Source: Clostridia bacterium (GTDB lineage Bacteria; Bacillota; Clostridia; Christensenellales; Christensenellaceae). Taken from it: a DNA stretch of 43,264 nt. The stretch's first letter is position 1. Each line of letters starts with the position of its first letter. Positions 1 through 9,659 of this stretch are shown piece after piece. A program made the position numbers and the translations under genes. The notes under the pieces were generated by a model that saw only the letters and a program-made list of their open reading frames with translations, was not told where the DNA came from and ran no database searches. The stretch lies in NCBI GenBank assembly GCA_014805015.1, contig JAAUYQ010000047.1, forward strand, positions 18,167 to 61,430, written 5' to 3'.

Positions 1-268
1 CCGGCGGCTCGTGGACGACGGCATCAGGCCTAACGTTCTGATCGTCGATCCACCGCGCAAGGGCCTCACCAAGGAGCTCATTGAGACGGCCGCGGAAGCG
101 CGTCCCCGGGCGATCGGCTACGTGTCCTGTGACCCGGCCACGCTCGCGCGCGACCTCAAGGAATTCCGAGCCCTCGGCTACAAGCCGCGCGGTGCTCAAG
201 GGTATGATCTGTTTCCGCAGACGACACATCTCGAGACCGTGGCCATTCTGGAGCCCGCTGAAGCCTGA
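1..268 (+). CDS. rlmD: 23S rRNA (uracil-5-)-methyltransferase, RlmD/RumA/TrmA family, 3' end only
   Basis: Only the C-terminal part of a class I SAM-dependent RNA methyltransferase is inside the window; the frame is open from base 2 and runs off the left edge. The fragment shows VDPPRKG, the family's PPRKG motif next to the target uracil, and about 30 residues later YVSCDPATLARDL. The SCDPATLARDL block holds the nucleophilic Cys of TrmA/RumA enzymes and is diagnostic for this family. These enzymes make 5-methyluridine in 23S rRNA (or tRNA). Which member it is (RlmD, RlmCD or TrmA) cannot be settled without the N-terminal TRAM and Fe-S region. A rho-independent terminator follows the stop. Confidence 0.9.
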   Translation, partial: RRLVDDGIRPNVLIVDPPRKGLTKELIETAAEARPRAIGYVSCDPATLARDLKEFRALGYKPRGAQGYDLFPQTTHLETVAILEPAEA

Positions 269-325
269 GTAGGCGGCCGCTCCGCTTCCGGGTAAGAAGC
301 GACCGACAGCATAAGGCAATAGTGT

Positions 326-366
326 TCGGCCGATTTAACATGCGTTTTAAATTGGCCGACTTTTTT
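326..366 (+). terminator. Rho-independent terminator of the rRNA methyltransferase gene
   Basis: A 13-bp inverted repeat (326-338 with 347-359, one G-U pair in RNA, 8-base loop) is followed by C and six T at 361-366. It lies 57 bases after the methyltransferase stop and before the promoter of the next gene. Confidence 0.85.
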
Positions 367-452
367 GTGCCAGAGATCTGGCAGAACGTGCCGCTCGCCC
401 GAAAGTTCTCGCTGCGGCTGGTGCCATCGCGCGAAGAGTCACTGGACAGCAG

Positions 453-493
453 TAGACCCGAAGCGGCGCCTAATCTAAAATGTACTTTAGATT
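453..493 (+). promoter_or_regulatory. Promoter with overlapping palindromic operator
   Basis: TAGACC (453-458), a 17-base spacer and TAAAAT (476-481) form a plausible sigma-70 promoter. A perfect 8-bp inverted repeat, AATCTAAA (472-479) and TTTAGATT (486-493), covers the -10 box and the expected transcription start. That placement is typical of a repressor operator. The regulator is unknown; the downstream ATPase lacks an obvious DNA-binding domain, so autoregulation is not assumed. Confidence 0.55.
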
Positions 494-509
494 GGCCGGA
501 GGTTCTTCT

Positions 510-1736
510 ATGCACTACATCCAAAGAGGGCTTGAGCGCACGGTTCAGAAGCTAAGCCGGCAGTTTCGCGTGCTCCTCATCACAGGAGCGAGGCAGGTCG
601 GCAAAACAACAATGCTGCAGCATCTTGCAGCCGACACTCCCCGCACCTACGTCTCGCTCGACGACATGCAGGCCAGACAGCTGGCGCAGTCCGATCCAGC
701 CCTGTTCTTTCAGATTTATCCGCCACCGGTCCTGATCGACGAAGTCCAGTACGCTCCGCAGCTTTTCCCATACATTAAGCTGCTGGCGGACCAGAACCAA
801 AAGCGCGGACAGTTCTGGCTGACTGGTTCTCAGCACTATGCTGCCATGCGGGCGGTAAGCGAATCACTTGCCGGCCGCGTCGGCATTCTCGAGATGATGG
901 GACTTTCTCAGGCAGAAAGACGGGGGCTGGCTTTCGCCGATCTTCCAGACTTCGCTCTGCAGACCTGGCAGCTGCGGCAGTCAGAGCTGCGCACGGCAGA
1001 AGCTCCGGCGGTATTCAAGACAATCTGGCGCGGCGGACTGCCAGAAGCGCAACACCTCGATGTCGAGGAACGCGACTACTTCATGAATTCCTATGTTCAG
1101 AGCTACCTGCTCCGCGACATCACGGAGCTTGGGGGTGTACAGAATCTTGGGGCATTCCGAAACTTTCTTACGGCAGCGGCGGCGCTGATCGGACAGCAAC
1201 TCAACTATACAACCCTGGCAACAGCGGCCGGAATCAGCTCCCCCACCGCCAAAAGCTGGATGCAGCTGCTCGAAGGACTTGGTGTCGTGCGGCTTTTGCG
1301 ACCATTTGCGGCAAACACGCTGAAGCGGCTCGTACGCACGCCCAAACTGTATTTCTGCGATACCGGCCTTGCCGCATGGCTCGCCGGCTGGCCGACGCCG
1401 GAGACGCTGTTGAACGGCGCCGCCAGCGGTGCTTTCTTCGAGAACCATGTCGTAACTGAGTTCATGAAAATCAGCACCTACGTGCCGCAGCGAGCGTCCC
1501 TTTCCTACTTCCGGAACAAGGACGGGCAGGAGATAGATCTCGTGGTTGAAATGGACAGAACTCTCCATCCCCTTGAGATCAAGCGTACAGCTTCACCGGA
1601 TCCGAGAGACGTGCGGAGGTTCTCCCTGCTCGAAAGCAGCGGCTTCGCCATCGGCGCCGGCGGTATCATCTGCCTCTCAGACAAGGTGATGCCGGCTTCA
1701 GAAATGCACAGTATCGTGCCCGTGAGCCTCATCTGA
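510..1736 (+). CDS. AAA ATPase with DUF4143 domain
   Basis: A 408-residue protein of the widespread AAA_14/DUF4143 family. The N-terminal half carries a Walker A motif, GARQVGKTT, near residue 30, and a Walker B-like LIDEVQYA about 60 residues later. The C-terminal half has the winged-helix and PD-(D/E)xK-like DUF4143 part, with EIDLVVE and LEIK close to the end, matching the family's nuclease-fold residues. The start at 510 is chosen because GGAGG (498-502) sits 7 bases upstream; the frame is open further upstream but lacks an RBS there. The cellular role of this family is not established; a link to mobile DNA or toxin-like functions has been suggested by others. It appears to be a monocistronic unit with its own promoter and operator. 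Confidence 0.85.
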   Translation: MHYIQRGLERTVQKLSRQFRVLLITGARQVGKTTMLQHLAADTPRTYVSLDDMQARQLAQSDPALFFQIYPPPVLIDEVQYAPQLFPYIKLLADQNQKRGQFWLTGSQHYAAMRAVSESLAGRVGILEMMGLSQAERRGLAFADLPDFALQTWQLRQSELRTAEAPAVFKTIWRGGLPEAQHLDVEERDYFMNSYVQSYLLRDITELGGVQNLGAFRNFLTAAAALIGQQLNYTTLATAAGISSPTAKSWMQLLEGLGVVRLLRPFAANTLKRLVRTPKLYFCDTGLAAWLAGWPTPETLLNGAASGAFFENHVVTEFMKISTYVPQRASLSYFRNKDGQEIDLVVEMDRTLHPLEIKRTASPDPRDVRRFSLLESSGFAIGAGGIICLSDKVMPASEMHSIVPVSLI

Positions 1737-2187
1737 AGCCTTAAAGCGGGGCCTGTCCACAAGCGGGCGTGATGCGCCCCGCCGATATAGCATCCAAGTG
1801 TCAGCCGCAATCTGAGGCTGAAGAGCCATTACATTAGCTGCAGCCAGAGCAGCACACGAATGGCTAGGTGATTACCCAAACCAGCGGCTTCCTTCACAGC
1901 TCCTGTGCGGAAAATGACGTCTCCTGCGCTTCAGGTCAGACTATCGGCAAGGCGTGAGGAAGTCTTCTCGGCCCGCCCGCTGCACTGCGAAAGCTCTGAA
2001 CGACAGTCTCGCGGCTTGCGAAATGCAGCGTCTCAGTCCCGGCTGCCTTCGAAGCACGCCGCTGCCAACAGCTCAGGCGCTTCGACATGACAGGCCTTCG
2101 CTGTCTAAGTAGATCATCACGCGAACAGATGCATGATCACCAGGGCTCCCACTCCCACTGGATTCTTAGATTGTCAGCTGCGCCGCA
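1737..2187. other. Spacer without a recognisable gene
   Basis: No frame here has both a ribosome binding site and family-like sequence. The longest plus-strand frame (1905-2090) is Arg/Ser-rich and looks non-coding. It may be decayed sequence. Confidence 0.5.
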
Positions 2188-2216
2188 TAGACAGAGTACC
2201 TGGATACACTTATGAT
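2188..2216 (+). promoter_or_regulatory. Promoter of the acetyltransferase gene
   Basis: TAGACA (2188-2193), a spacer of exactly 17 bases and TATGAT (2211-2216). This would give a leader of roughly 110 bases before the start at 2332; I recognise no riboswitch in that leader. Confidence 0.6.
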
Positions 2217-2331
2217 TAGGCGGAAGGTTTCTGGCCGGCAGCGTTCCCCAACATGCCGCGGCGTGAAAGCGTTGCCACAACAGGAACAGCGGAAGCAGTC
2301 AGGCTGTCTGAGGTTGTTGGAGGTTCCTTGA

Positions 2332-2907
2332 ATGACAGAGCTCGAAAAATTAGATGCAGGACTGGAGTATGATTTTCAGGATCCCGAAGTCAACGCTCGC
2401 AAACTGCACGCGATGGCCGGCTGCAGACGGCTGAATGCTGTCGACCCGGCAGACGCAGCCGCACAGGAGGCTGCCGTCCGCGAACTGTTCGGATCCGCCG
2501 GAGAATCGCCCTGCGTACTTCCCATGTTCAACTGCGATAACGGAAAGAATATCTATGTGGGCGATGATTTCCTGGCGAATTATAACGTGACAATACTGGA
2601 TATTGCTCCGGTACACATCGGCAATCACGTGATGATCGGACCCAGCACAATGATTATTACAGTCAACCATCCTCTTTCGCCAAGAGGGCGCCGCCAGCAT
2701 CTGGGACAGGCCAAACCAGTAACAATTGGCAACGACGTGTGGATCGGCGGCAACTGCACAATTCTGCCCGGAGTATCTATTGGCAATAATGTCGTGATCG
2801 CTGCCGGTGCAGTGGTGACAAAGGATGTCCCGGACAACTGCGTCGTCGGCGGCGTGCCGGCTACAGTTATAAAACAAATAGAGAATGACCTGGGAGAGGA
2901 TCAATGA
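2332..2907 (+). CDS. Sugar O-acetyltransferase (maltose/galactoside acetyltransferase, NodL/LacA family)
   Basis: A 191-residue left-handed beta-helix acyltransferase of the xenobiotic/sugar acetyltransferase family, which transfers acetyl from acetyl-CoA to a sugar hydroxyl. The N-terminal helical part is the Mac domain. The hexapeptide repeats follow, including [11 protein letters not shown] and [15 protein letters not shown], and the end [11 protein letters not shown] is typical of the family. The catalytic His lies in TVNHPLSP. The length is normal and no domain is missing. The start is supported by GGAGG about 9 bases upstream. The physiological substrate cannot be read from the sequence. 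Confidence 0.93.
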   Translation: MTELEKLDAGLEYDFQDPEVNARKLHAMAGCRRLNAVDPADAAAQEAAVRELFGSAGESPCVLPMFNCDNGKNIYVGDDFLANYNVTILDIAPVHIGNHVMIGPSTMIITVNHPLSPRGRRQHLGQAKPVTIGNDVWIGGNCTILPGVSIGNNVVIAAGAVVTKDVPDNCVVGGVPATVIKQIENDLGEDQ

Positions 2908-3386
2908 CCGATGTCAGCACTTGCCTGGGCAGCGTTGCTGCTCAGAGCTCACTCTCCTTTTCAGATCTGGCACTCCACTTCGGCAGTGTGCTGTTTTGTG
3001 TTAAGCCAGCGTGCCGCAGCAGGGATGTTGCTGGCGCGGAACAGATTTGTTTGGCCGAGACGGCATGTGGGTCCAACGCGAGTATCGGTTTTGAGCAATG
3101 GTCAGGCACAGGACGGGCCGACTGGAGCCGAGAATGTGCTTGACATCTGTTCTGTATCCTTGTACTTTTTTTGGATCCTTTTCTTATGCCTGTCACTCAT
3201 GGCAGACAGTATGCCTGGCAAGCTGAGCGAAACATGTTCAGGTGAAGGTATCCCGCTCGACAAGTACGTTTCAGTCTTACAGACGAAGCTCATGAACACC
3301 GATGGTTAGCCTTGGCGACCTGTTTGTCTGTGGTTCCGATAGGACACATGTAATATCAACTATTCGGGCATGACGAAGCCGATACA
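2908..3386. other. Spacer with an isolated promoter-like element
   Basis: No convincing gene. The frames starting at 2904 and 2911 lack an RBS and family resemblance. A consensus -35 TTGACA (3140-3145), 17 bases and TACTTT (3163-3168) look like a plus-strand promoter. The only thing downstream is a 36-codon frame ending at 3309, and that has no clear RBS. The 3' end of hsdR converges from the other side. Confidence 0.4.
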
Positions 3387-6300
3387 TCACCTGCTGCAAA
3401 TCGCCTCTCGGATTCCCTGGCCTTCCTGCCGATGGTCCGATCCAGCGGCGGCGTCCACCCACATCTCGCACTGCGCTATGACGGTCTCCAAAGCTTCAGC
3501 AGCTTCTTCAGGCGGATATCGATATTTCTTCAGAAGACGGCGCACTTTACGGCGCATATCTGCCCGTGCTGACTCTTTTCTCTGCCAGTCAATCGTGCGG
3601 CTCTTTCGCAGCGTCTCAGTCAGCTCCTTCGTCATCGCCACGAGCTCTGCGTTCTCGTAGAAGTCTTTTACAGCCTGCGGCTTTGACAGTGCGTCGTAGA
3701 ACGCCATCTCTTCTTCTGTGAGCCCCAGGTCCTGACCCTCCTTCCTGGCCTGCTTCAATTCCACGGCCAGCGCCAGAAGCTCGCTGATAACCTCCTCATT
3801 CGTAATCAGTCCGTTGATGTACCGGTTCATGATCTGCTGCATCCTCTCACTGAACCTGATACTTTTCACGAGATTGCGCCCTTTGTAGGCAGAGATCTGA
3901 TCATTCAGCAGTTTCCGCAGAAGCTCCGCAGCCAAGTTCTTCTGGCCCATGGAAGCAACCTCCTGCAGAAACGACTCGTCGAACAGCGAGAACTCAGCGT
4001 CCGTTGTCAGCTGGGCAACACCGTCGCTTTTGATGCTCTGCTGCAACAGGCTGCTGATGCGTTCATTCACGGCCGGCAGCGACAGCTTGCCGCTGCCGCG
4101 AAGCAGCCTTCCGAGTGTCACGCGGACGGCTTCAAGAAAAGCCGCCTCAGCCCGGTCACTTTCATCCAGCAGAGAGCTGCACAGGGTCAGGGCCTGATGA
4201 AGAGCCATTGCACGGCTCAGGTATATTTCAGTCACCTGATCGCTTTTATTCTGGGCATGCTCCCTCCGGTTCTTTTCAAGCAGGTAATCAACTGCGTCGC
4301 CGATCAGCTTCGACACTTCGAGCTCGTTGCCTTTGATGCCCTGCCGGACAACAGAGTAATCAAAACCGTGCAGCAGATCGCGGCAGACAGAAAGCTCCTC
4401 TTCAAACTTGGGCAGCGCAGTTCTGGCGATATCCATGTTTTCAAAGTTGTCCTGATCCCGCTTGGTATACTGCCTCATAGCCGCCCGAAGTGCCTTTGCG
4501 ATACCCACGTAGTCAACAATCAGACCGCCTTCCTTGTCCTCAAAAACGCGGTTCACCCGGGCGATTGCCTGCATCAGGTTATGTCCGGCCATCGGCTTGT
4601 ACACGTACATGGTGGCCAAAGACGGGACGTCGAACCCAGTAAGCCACATGTCGACAACAATCGCTATTTTCAGCTCAGAGTCGTTGTCCTTGAACTTCCG
4701 GGCCAGCTCGTCCTTGTGGGCCTTGTTCCCGATAACCTTCCGCCATTCTTCCGGGTCATTATTTCCCTGGGTCATCACGACAGCGACTTTCTCTTTCCAT
4801 TCAGGACGCAGCCTGAGAATTCTGTCATAGATCTTAAGGGCGATCTCCCGGGAATAGGCAACGATCATGGCCTTGCCCGTCAGCAGGTTCGCGCGGTCTC
4901 TCTCGTAGTGCTCAACAATGTCTGCAACCAGCGAGTCAATAGCCGTGTCCGCACCCAGGATGCCCTCCAGGCTAGCAAGGCTCTGCTTACTTTTTTCGAT
5001 AACGGCCTCGTCAGCATACTGTCCCAGACGTTCATACTCAGCATCGATTGCTTCGAGCGTTTCCGGGTCAAGCTGTAGTTTGAGCACCCGGCTTTCATAG
5101 TAGATAGGACGGGTGGCGCCGTCTGCGACAGCCTGCGTCATATCGTAAATGGAGATGTAGTCCCCAAAGACCGCCTGCGTGTCTCTGTCTTTCTCGCTGA
5201 TGGGCGTTCCGGTAAAGCCAATGTACGTAGCATTTGGCAGGCTGTTGCGGATAATCCGGGCGGTGCCAACCACGGCATGCGCCTCAATGCTGCCGTCCTC
5301 GTCCCGGCGCGCGACGATTCTTTCATTCAGCCCGTACTGACTGCGGTGCGCTTCGTCCGCAATGACGACAATATTGCTGCGCTCAGAGAGCGGTTCATCG
5401 TCTTCCTCGAACTTTTGCATCGTTGTGAAGAAGATGCCGTTCGCCTGCCGGTCTTTCAGCAGTTCCTTCAGATGTTTCCGGCTCTCTGCCTGCACCGGCA
5501 CCTGCCTGAGAAATTCCGCAGTGCGCGCAAACTGTCCATACAGCTGATTGTCGAGGTCATTGCGGTCCGTGATAACCACAATGGTCGGACTGTCCATAGC
5601 GGCCTGCAGGGCGTGCCCGTAGAAGACCATAGAGAGACTTTTGCCGCTTCCCTGTGTGTGCCAGAACACGCCGCCCCGACCGTCTGTCGCAGATACCGTT
5701 GATTCCACTGCCTTACGGACAGCATAGTACTGATGGTAGGCAGCCAGGATCTTCCTGGCCGAGGGCCCATCCACATCGAAGCAGATGAAATTCTGCAGAA
5801 TGTCCAGCAGCCGCGCTTTCTCAAACATGCCGGTAAAGAATGTCTCAAAAGCCGCCGCGCCCTGTTCCACAGTCCTGCCGTCAGCCGTTTTCCATTCCAT
5901 AAACCGATCTTCACCTGAGGTTATTGTCCCAGCCTTGGAAGTCTCAAGATCGCTCATCACCAGAATCGCGTTGTAATGGAACAGATCCGGAATGTCGTGA
6001 ATGTAGTTCCGGAGCTGGCGGTACGCAGCCGAAGCGTCCGTTTCGTCCCTGGTTGGGGACTTGAGTTCAATGACGACAAGCGGCAGTCCGTTCACAAACA
6101 GAACAATGTCCGGCCGTTTTGTTGCGGCACCCTCGACTCGCCACTGGTTCGCGGCTACAAAGCTGTTATTGTCTGGGGTATCGTAATCGACGAGCTTCAC
6201 TCGCGCAGCACGCTGCTCACTTCCATCATAAAAGCTGACTTCCACGCCGGTCTGCAGATAGTCCGTGAACAGTCTGTTCTTCTGAATCAGTGAGCCGCTT

Positions 6301-6515
6301 CCGAGGTCTCTGACTTTCTGCAGCGCTTCATCGACTGCTTCCTGCGGCAGTCCTCTATTGATGCGAAGCAGAGCCTCCTGAAGCTGAGGCTCGTAGAGCG
6401 GATCGCGATAGTCCCGATCCACCTCCGGTCCATGCTGCCGCGTGTACCCAAGTCCGTTTTCCAGCAGCTGCATAACGGCCTGTTCGTACGTGTTTTCGTT
6501 GATAAGAGCAGGCAT
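3387..6515 (-). CDS. hsdR: Type I restriction enzyme, R subunit (HsdR)
   Basis: A full-length 1042-residue motor and endonuclease subunit. The N-terminal nuclease domain has the PD-ExK triad: Asp136 in RPDIVLF, then Glu150 and Lys152 in VIELKS. A superfamily 2 translocase follows, with Walker A TQGSGKS (about 287-293), the DEAH box in IADEAHRSQYG, motif III GFTGTP, and a motif V/VI region with MWLTGFDVPS and QAIARVNR. The C-terminal helical region binds the methylase. The protein cuts unmethylated DNA far from the recognition site after ATP-driven translocation. The start ATG lies one base after the hsdS stop, so expression is coupled. The gene looks intact. Confidence 0.97.
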   Translation of the reverse strand: MPALINENTYEQAVMQLLENGLGYTRQHGPEVDRDYRDPLYEPQLQEALLRINRGLPQEAVDEALQKVRDLGSGSLIQKNRLFTDYLQTGVEVSFYDGSEQRAARVKLVDYDTPDNNSFVAANQWRVEGAATKRPDIVLFVNGLPLVVIELKSPTRDETDASAAYRQLRNYIHDIPDLFHYNAILVMSDLETSKAGTITSGEDRFMEWKTADGRTVEQGAAAFETFFTGMFEKARLLDILQNFICFDVDGPSARKILAAYHQYYAVRKAVESTVSATDGRGGVFWHTQGSGKSLSMVFYGHALQAAMDSPTIVVITDRNDLDNQLYGQFARTAEFLRQVPVQAESRKHLKELLKDRQANGIFFTTMQKFEEDDEPLSERSNIVVIADEAHRSQYGLNERIVARRDEDGSIEAHAVVGTARIIRNSLPNATYIGFTGTPISEKDRDTQAVFGDYISIYDMTQAVADGATRPIYYESRVLKLQLDPETLEAIDAEYERLGQYADEAVIEKSKQSLASLEGILGADTAIDSLVADIVEHYERDRANLLTGKAMIVAYSREIALKIYDRILRLRPEWKEKVAVVMTQGNNDPEEWRKVIGNKAHKDELARKFKDNDSELKIAIVVDMWLTGFDVPSLATMYVYKPMAGHNLMQAIARVNRVFEDKEGGLIVDYVGIAKALRAAMRQYTKRDQDNFENMDIARTALPKFEEELSVCRDLLHGFDYSVVRQGIKGNELEVSKLIGDAVDYLLEKNRREHAQNKSDQVTEIYLSRAMALHQALTLCSSLLDESDRAEAAFLEAVRVTLGRLLRGSGKLSLPAVNERISSLLQQSIKSDGVAQLTTDAEFSLFDESFLQEVASMGQKNLAAELLRKLLNDQISAYKGRNLVKSIRFSERMQQIMNRYINGLITNEEVISELLALAVELKQARKEGQDLGLTEEEMAFYDALSKPQAVKDFYENAELVAMTKELTETLRKSRTIDWQRKESARADMRRKVRRLLKKYRYPPEEAAEALETVIAQCEMWVDAAAGSDHRQEGQGIREAICSR

Positions 6516-6516
6516 T

Positions 6517-7755
6517 TTAGGATTCTACAGCTGCGGCCACAGCAGCTTCGTCTACGAGATCGTCCAGCTTCACATTCGACACGTCAATCTCGCAGGACAT
6601 AAGGCGGGGAAGGAGTGTATCACGAAGATTCCTCAGCACTTCATTTTGTTCCTCTAGGTTCTTTTGGACAGAAAAAAACGGCTCGCAGAAGGCGTTAAAC
6701 TGCTCCAAAAGTGCGCGATCGGGAATACTGATTGGAACGTCACGCAGCACACTTCCAGAGATTTCTCTAAACGTAGACCCGCTCGCATAGCTTTCGATGT
6801 TGTCAAGATTTGTCTTTAGTGTCCAAAACACGAACGGCGTTCCAAAGCCCGCATGAGGCACGATTGACTTAAAGCCTTGATTAGTCGTTACTTCATTGGA
6901 AGCAATCGCAATATATCCGATCGGTGCTCTCGAAGAGAATAGTACAGTTCCTTGCGGCAATCTCTTCGCACTGCTTTTCTCATAGCCTAATTGTGATATG
7001 TCTCGCTCTCCCCGGCTTATAAATATTGCTTTGCTTCGCGACAGATCTTTCGGCGTTATCCATGGAATTCCATTTTTGGTGAAATACTCCTGATGTTTAT
7101 TCGGTGGCGTTCCACCACCGACTACTGTTCCGAGCTCACCTATGGTTCCCATGCGAGATGATCCAGAACAACAGCTGAGCATATGCTCGAATTTTAGGCG
7201 TTCCTGCTCCAGCAAATTCGCGATAATCCGATCGTTCGTTTCGATTTTCTCATCGAGCACTCCAAGTACAGCAGCTATCCGGCGCTGGGTAATGAGTGGA
7301 GGAAGATAAATTTTCGTACCCTTTACTGTAGCAGTCTTTAGGTTATTTACTACTGAGCCTGTCGCCACGCTTTTAAATTGTTCTTGAGCTAAATTAGACG
7401 ATAGAAAGTAATAAAGGAAATCTTTATTTAATCGAGCCTCATTACAGCGCAATCGAAGCCAGCCGTCATGAATGTATCCTGCAATACGTGTAATGAATGG
7501 CCGTCCAAAACTCATTGAATTGGATAATATAAGATCGCCTACTATGACCTCCCTTGTTTTTGGTATACCCGCAGGCTTAATCTTTTCATTAGCATGAATA
7601 AAGTATTTATCGGTTTCACTCACGTCGCCGATTTTGAGCCAGTTCAAACCATTTGGTTCATCGGTAATGTAATCCATTATTGGCCGAGGCGAACCGCCTC
7701 GCACGATTTCACAAACTTCGTCCAAAGAAATTGCGGTCCATGCACCAGTAGCCAT
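6517..7755 (-). CDS. hsdS: Type I restriction-modification specificity subunit (HsdS)
   Basis: A 412-residue specificity subunit with the usual two target-recognition domains. TRD1 begins at WTAISLDEVCEIVRGGSP. The first conserved helical spacer contains PLITQRRIAAVLGVLDEKIE, TRD2 starts near GTIGELGTVVGGGTPP, and the C-terminal spacer has LRNLRDTLLPRLMS. It defines the bipartite DNA target for both the methylase and the restriction complex. The target sequence cannot be derived by eye. The DNA is visibly richer in A+T than the flanking hsdM and hsdR, especially at about 7280-7660, as expected for horizontally shuffled TRDs. It lies 32 bases after hsdM and directly before hsdR. Confidence 0.95.
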   Translation of the reverse strand: MATGAWTAISLDEVCEIVRGGSPRPIMDYITDEPNGLNWLKIGDVSETDKYFIHANEKIKPAGIPKTREVIVGDLILSNSMSFGRPFITRIAGYIHDGWLRLRCNEARLNKDFLYYFLSSNLAQEQFKSVATGSVVNNLKTATVKGTKIYLPPLITQRRIAAVLGVLDEKIETNDRIIANLLEQERLKFEHMLSCCSGSSRMGTIGELGTVVGGGTPPNKHQEYFTKNGIPWITPKDLSRSKAIFISRGERDISQLGYEKSSAKRLPQGTVLFSSRAPIGYIAIASNEVTTNQGFKSIVPHAGFGTPFVFWTLKTNLDNIESYASGSTFREISGSVLRDVPISIPDRALLEQFNAFCEPFFSVQKNLEEQNEVLRNLRDTLLPRLMSCEIDVSNVKLDDLVDEAAVAAAVES

Positions 7756-7787
7756 TTTAATAGTCCTTGCGATGAGCTCTAATATAA

Positions 7788-9293
7788 CTAAATTTCGTAG
7801 CCAATAGCCTCCAGGTTCTGCCGAATCATATCTTCCAACCTATGCGAGGTCTCGAACAGTTCTGCCAATTCAGAAGTAAGCGCTGCCATCTTTTCCTCGA
7901 ATGGCACACCGTCGTCTTCCTGTTCCGCAAGTCCTACATAACGGCCGGGAGTCAGAACATAGTCCTGCGTAGCGATGTCTTCGATAGAAGCAACCGCGCA
8001 GAAGCCCGGTTCGTCCTCCAGTGTTCCTTCTACGAAGGCATTGTAGGTGCCCGCAATCTTCTTAATATCATCATCGGTCAGCTCGCGCAGTTTGCGGGAG
8101 ACCATCGTGCCCATGTTGCGGGCATCAATAAACAGTGTCTTGTCCTTTTGCTTCTTGTCTTTTGCCAGGAACCACAGAGACACGGGAATCTGTGTCGTGT
8201 AGAACAGCTGTCCCGGCATCGCAATAATGCACTCAACCAGATCGTCATCTACAATTGCCTTGCGAATGCCGCCTTCGCCGCAGGTCTGCGAGGAGAGAGC
8301 TCCGTTCGCGAGAACCAGCCCGAGCCGGCCTTTGGGGGCGAGATGCCAGATCATATGCTGCATCCAGGCATAGTTCGCGTTGCCTGCCGGCGGCATGCCA
8401 TACTTCCAGCGGGGATCATCCTGCAGCTTGTCCGCGCCCCATTTTTTGTCGTTGAACGGCGGATTTGCCAGGATAAAGTCAGCCTTCACCTGCGGGTGCT
8501 GATCATCGAAAAACGTGTCGGCATGGGCTTCGCCGAGGTCAGCGTCTATGCCACGGATGGCAAGGTTCATCTGCGCAAGCTTCCAGGTTGTTGGGTTTGA
8601 ATCCTGGCCGAACACAGAAATGCCGGACAGGTTGCCCCCATGATTCTCAATGAACTTCGCAGACTGCACGAACATGCCGCCTGAGCCGCAGCAGGGATCA
8701 TACACGCGGCCGTTGTACGGCTGCAGTACTTCCACCAGCGTTCGGACGATGCAGGACGGCGTGTAGAACTCACCCGCATTCTTGCCTTCCTTCTCCGCAA
8801 ATTTCGCAAGGCAGTACTCGTAGGTGCGACCGAGCAGGTCTTTGCTCTGCGCCGCATCCTGCATCTTCACGTTGGTGAACAGGTCGACAACATCGCCAAG
8901 GCGCCGCTTATCAAGCTCAGGCCTTGCGAAATTCTTCGGCAGGACGTCTTTGAGCCGGGGGTTCTCTTTTTCAATGCTCCGCATGGCGTCATCAATAACG
9001 GAACCAATTTCCGGAGTATGTGCTGCCCTGGCGACAACGTCCCACCGGGCTTCTTCCGGAACAAAGAAAACCCCCTCGGCTGTGTACTCGTCTTTTTCCT
9101 CCTCGAATCCTTCGCCTTCATCTACCAGTTCCTGATACCTCTCGCTGAAGCGGTCGGACAGATACTTTAGAAAGATGAGTCCGAGGATGACAGACTTATA
9201 CTCGGAAGCATCCAGGTTACCGCGGAGGACGTCCGCCGCTTGCCAGATCTCCTTCTCAAATCCAATTTCGCTTGTGCTTGTGCCGCCTGCCAT
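7788..9293 (-). CDS. hsdM: Type I restriction-modification DNA methyltransferase subunit (HsdM)
   Basis: A 501-residue N6-adenine methyltransferase subunit. The N-terminal HsdM_N helical domain (about residues 10-150) is followed by the SAM-binding motif YDPCCGSGGMF (about 198-208). The catalytic NPPF is at 277-280, typical of gamma-class N6-adenine methylases. The start at 9293 is preferred because GGAGGA lies about 5 bases upstream. A longer frame beginning with TTG at 9341 also has a purine-rich RBS (AAGGAG) and cannot be excluded. It is the first gene of the hsdM-hsdS-hsdR operon, and the methylase being upstream is the common order. Confidence 0.96.
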   Translation of the reverse strand: MAGGTSTSEIGFEKEIWQAADVLRGNLDASEYKSVILGLIFLKYLSDRFSERYQELVDEGEGFEEEKDEYTAEGVFFVPEEARWDVVARAAHTPEIGSVIDDAMRSIEKENPRLKDVLPKNFARPELDKRRLGDVVDLFTNVKMQDAAQSKDLLGRTYEYCLAKFAEKEGKNAGEFYTPSCIVRTLVEVLQPYNGRVYDPCCGSGGMFVQSAKFIENHGGNLSGISVFGQDSNPTTWKLAQMNLAIRGIDADLGEAHADTFFDDQHPQVKADFILANPPFNDKKWGADKLQDDPRWKYGMPPAGNANYAWMQHMIWHLAPKGRLGLVLANGALSSQTCGEGGIRKAIVDDDLVECIIAMPGQLFYTTQIPVSLWFLAKDKKQKDKTLFIDARNMGTMVSRKLRELTDDDIKKIAGTYNAFVEGTLEDEPGFCAVASIEDIATQDYVLTPGRYVGLAEQEDDGVPFEEKMAALTSELAELFETSHRLEDMIRQNLEAIGYEI

Positions 9294-9659
9294 CGATTCC
9301 TCCATTACCACTTGGATCCCGACTTGATTCGGCTGCCGCAATCTCTCCTTCAGGCATCCAAACTGATTACTATCACAAGGGTCGTCCGCTCCACCGGAAG
9401 GCGGACCCGATCACGACTATCGATCCTCCGGACCCGCGGAAAGACACACATATTACGTCTCCGGCAACGTACGCGCTGTACCAGTGCCAGCGAGCGTGAT
9501 TCAGCTCACGCGCAACTTTGTGCAGTCCTGGCCAGTCCTGCCAGCGCGGCCGATGCCGAAACCTTGGGCGAGCTTCTCAACCTGCCTGCTGCCTCGCTTC
9601 AGTGCTGCCTGCCGCAAGTTTGCTCTGCAGTCATGCTCCTTCCCAACTTTGTTTTGTTC
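9294..9659. other. Intergenic region upstream of the hsd operon
   Basis: 366 bases between the hsdM start and the stop of the DUF2207 gene, both on the minus strand. The hsd promoter should lie here, but I could not find a convincing -35/-10 pair. No gene seen. Confidence 0.4.

Noticed and set aside
3140-3309. Promoter-like TTGACA/TACTTT followed by a 36-codon frame
   Set aside because: The frame lacks an RBS and resembles nothing I know; listed only inside the spacer entry.
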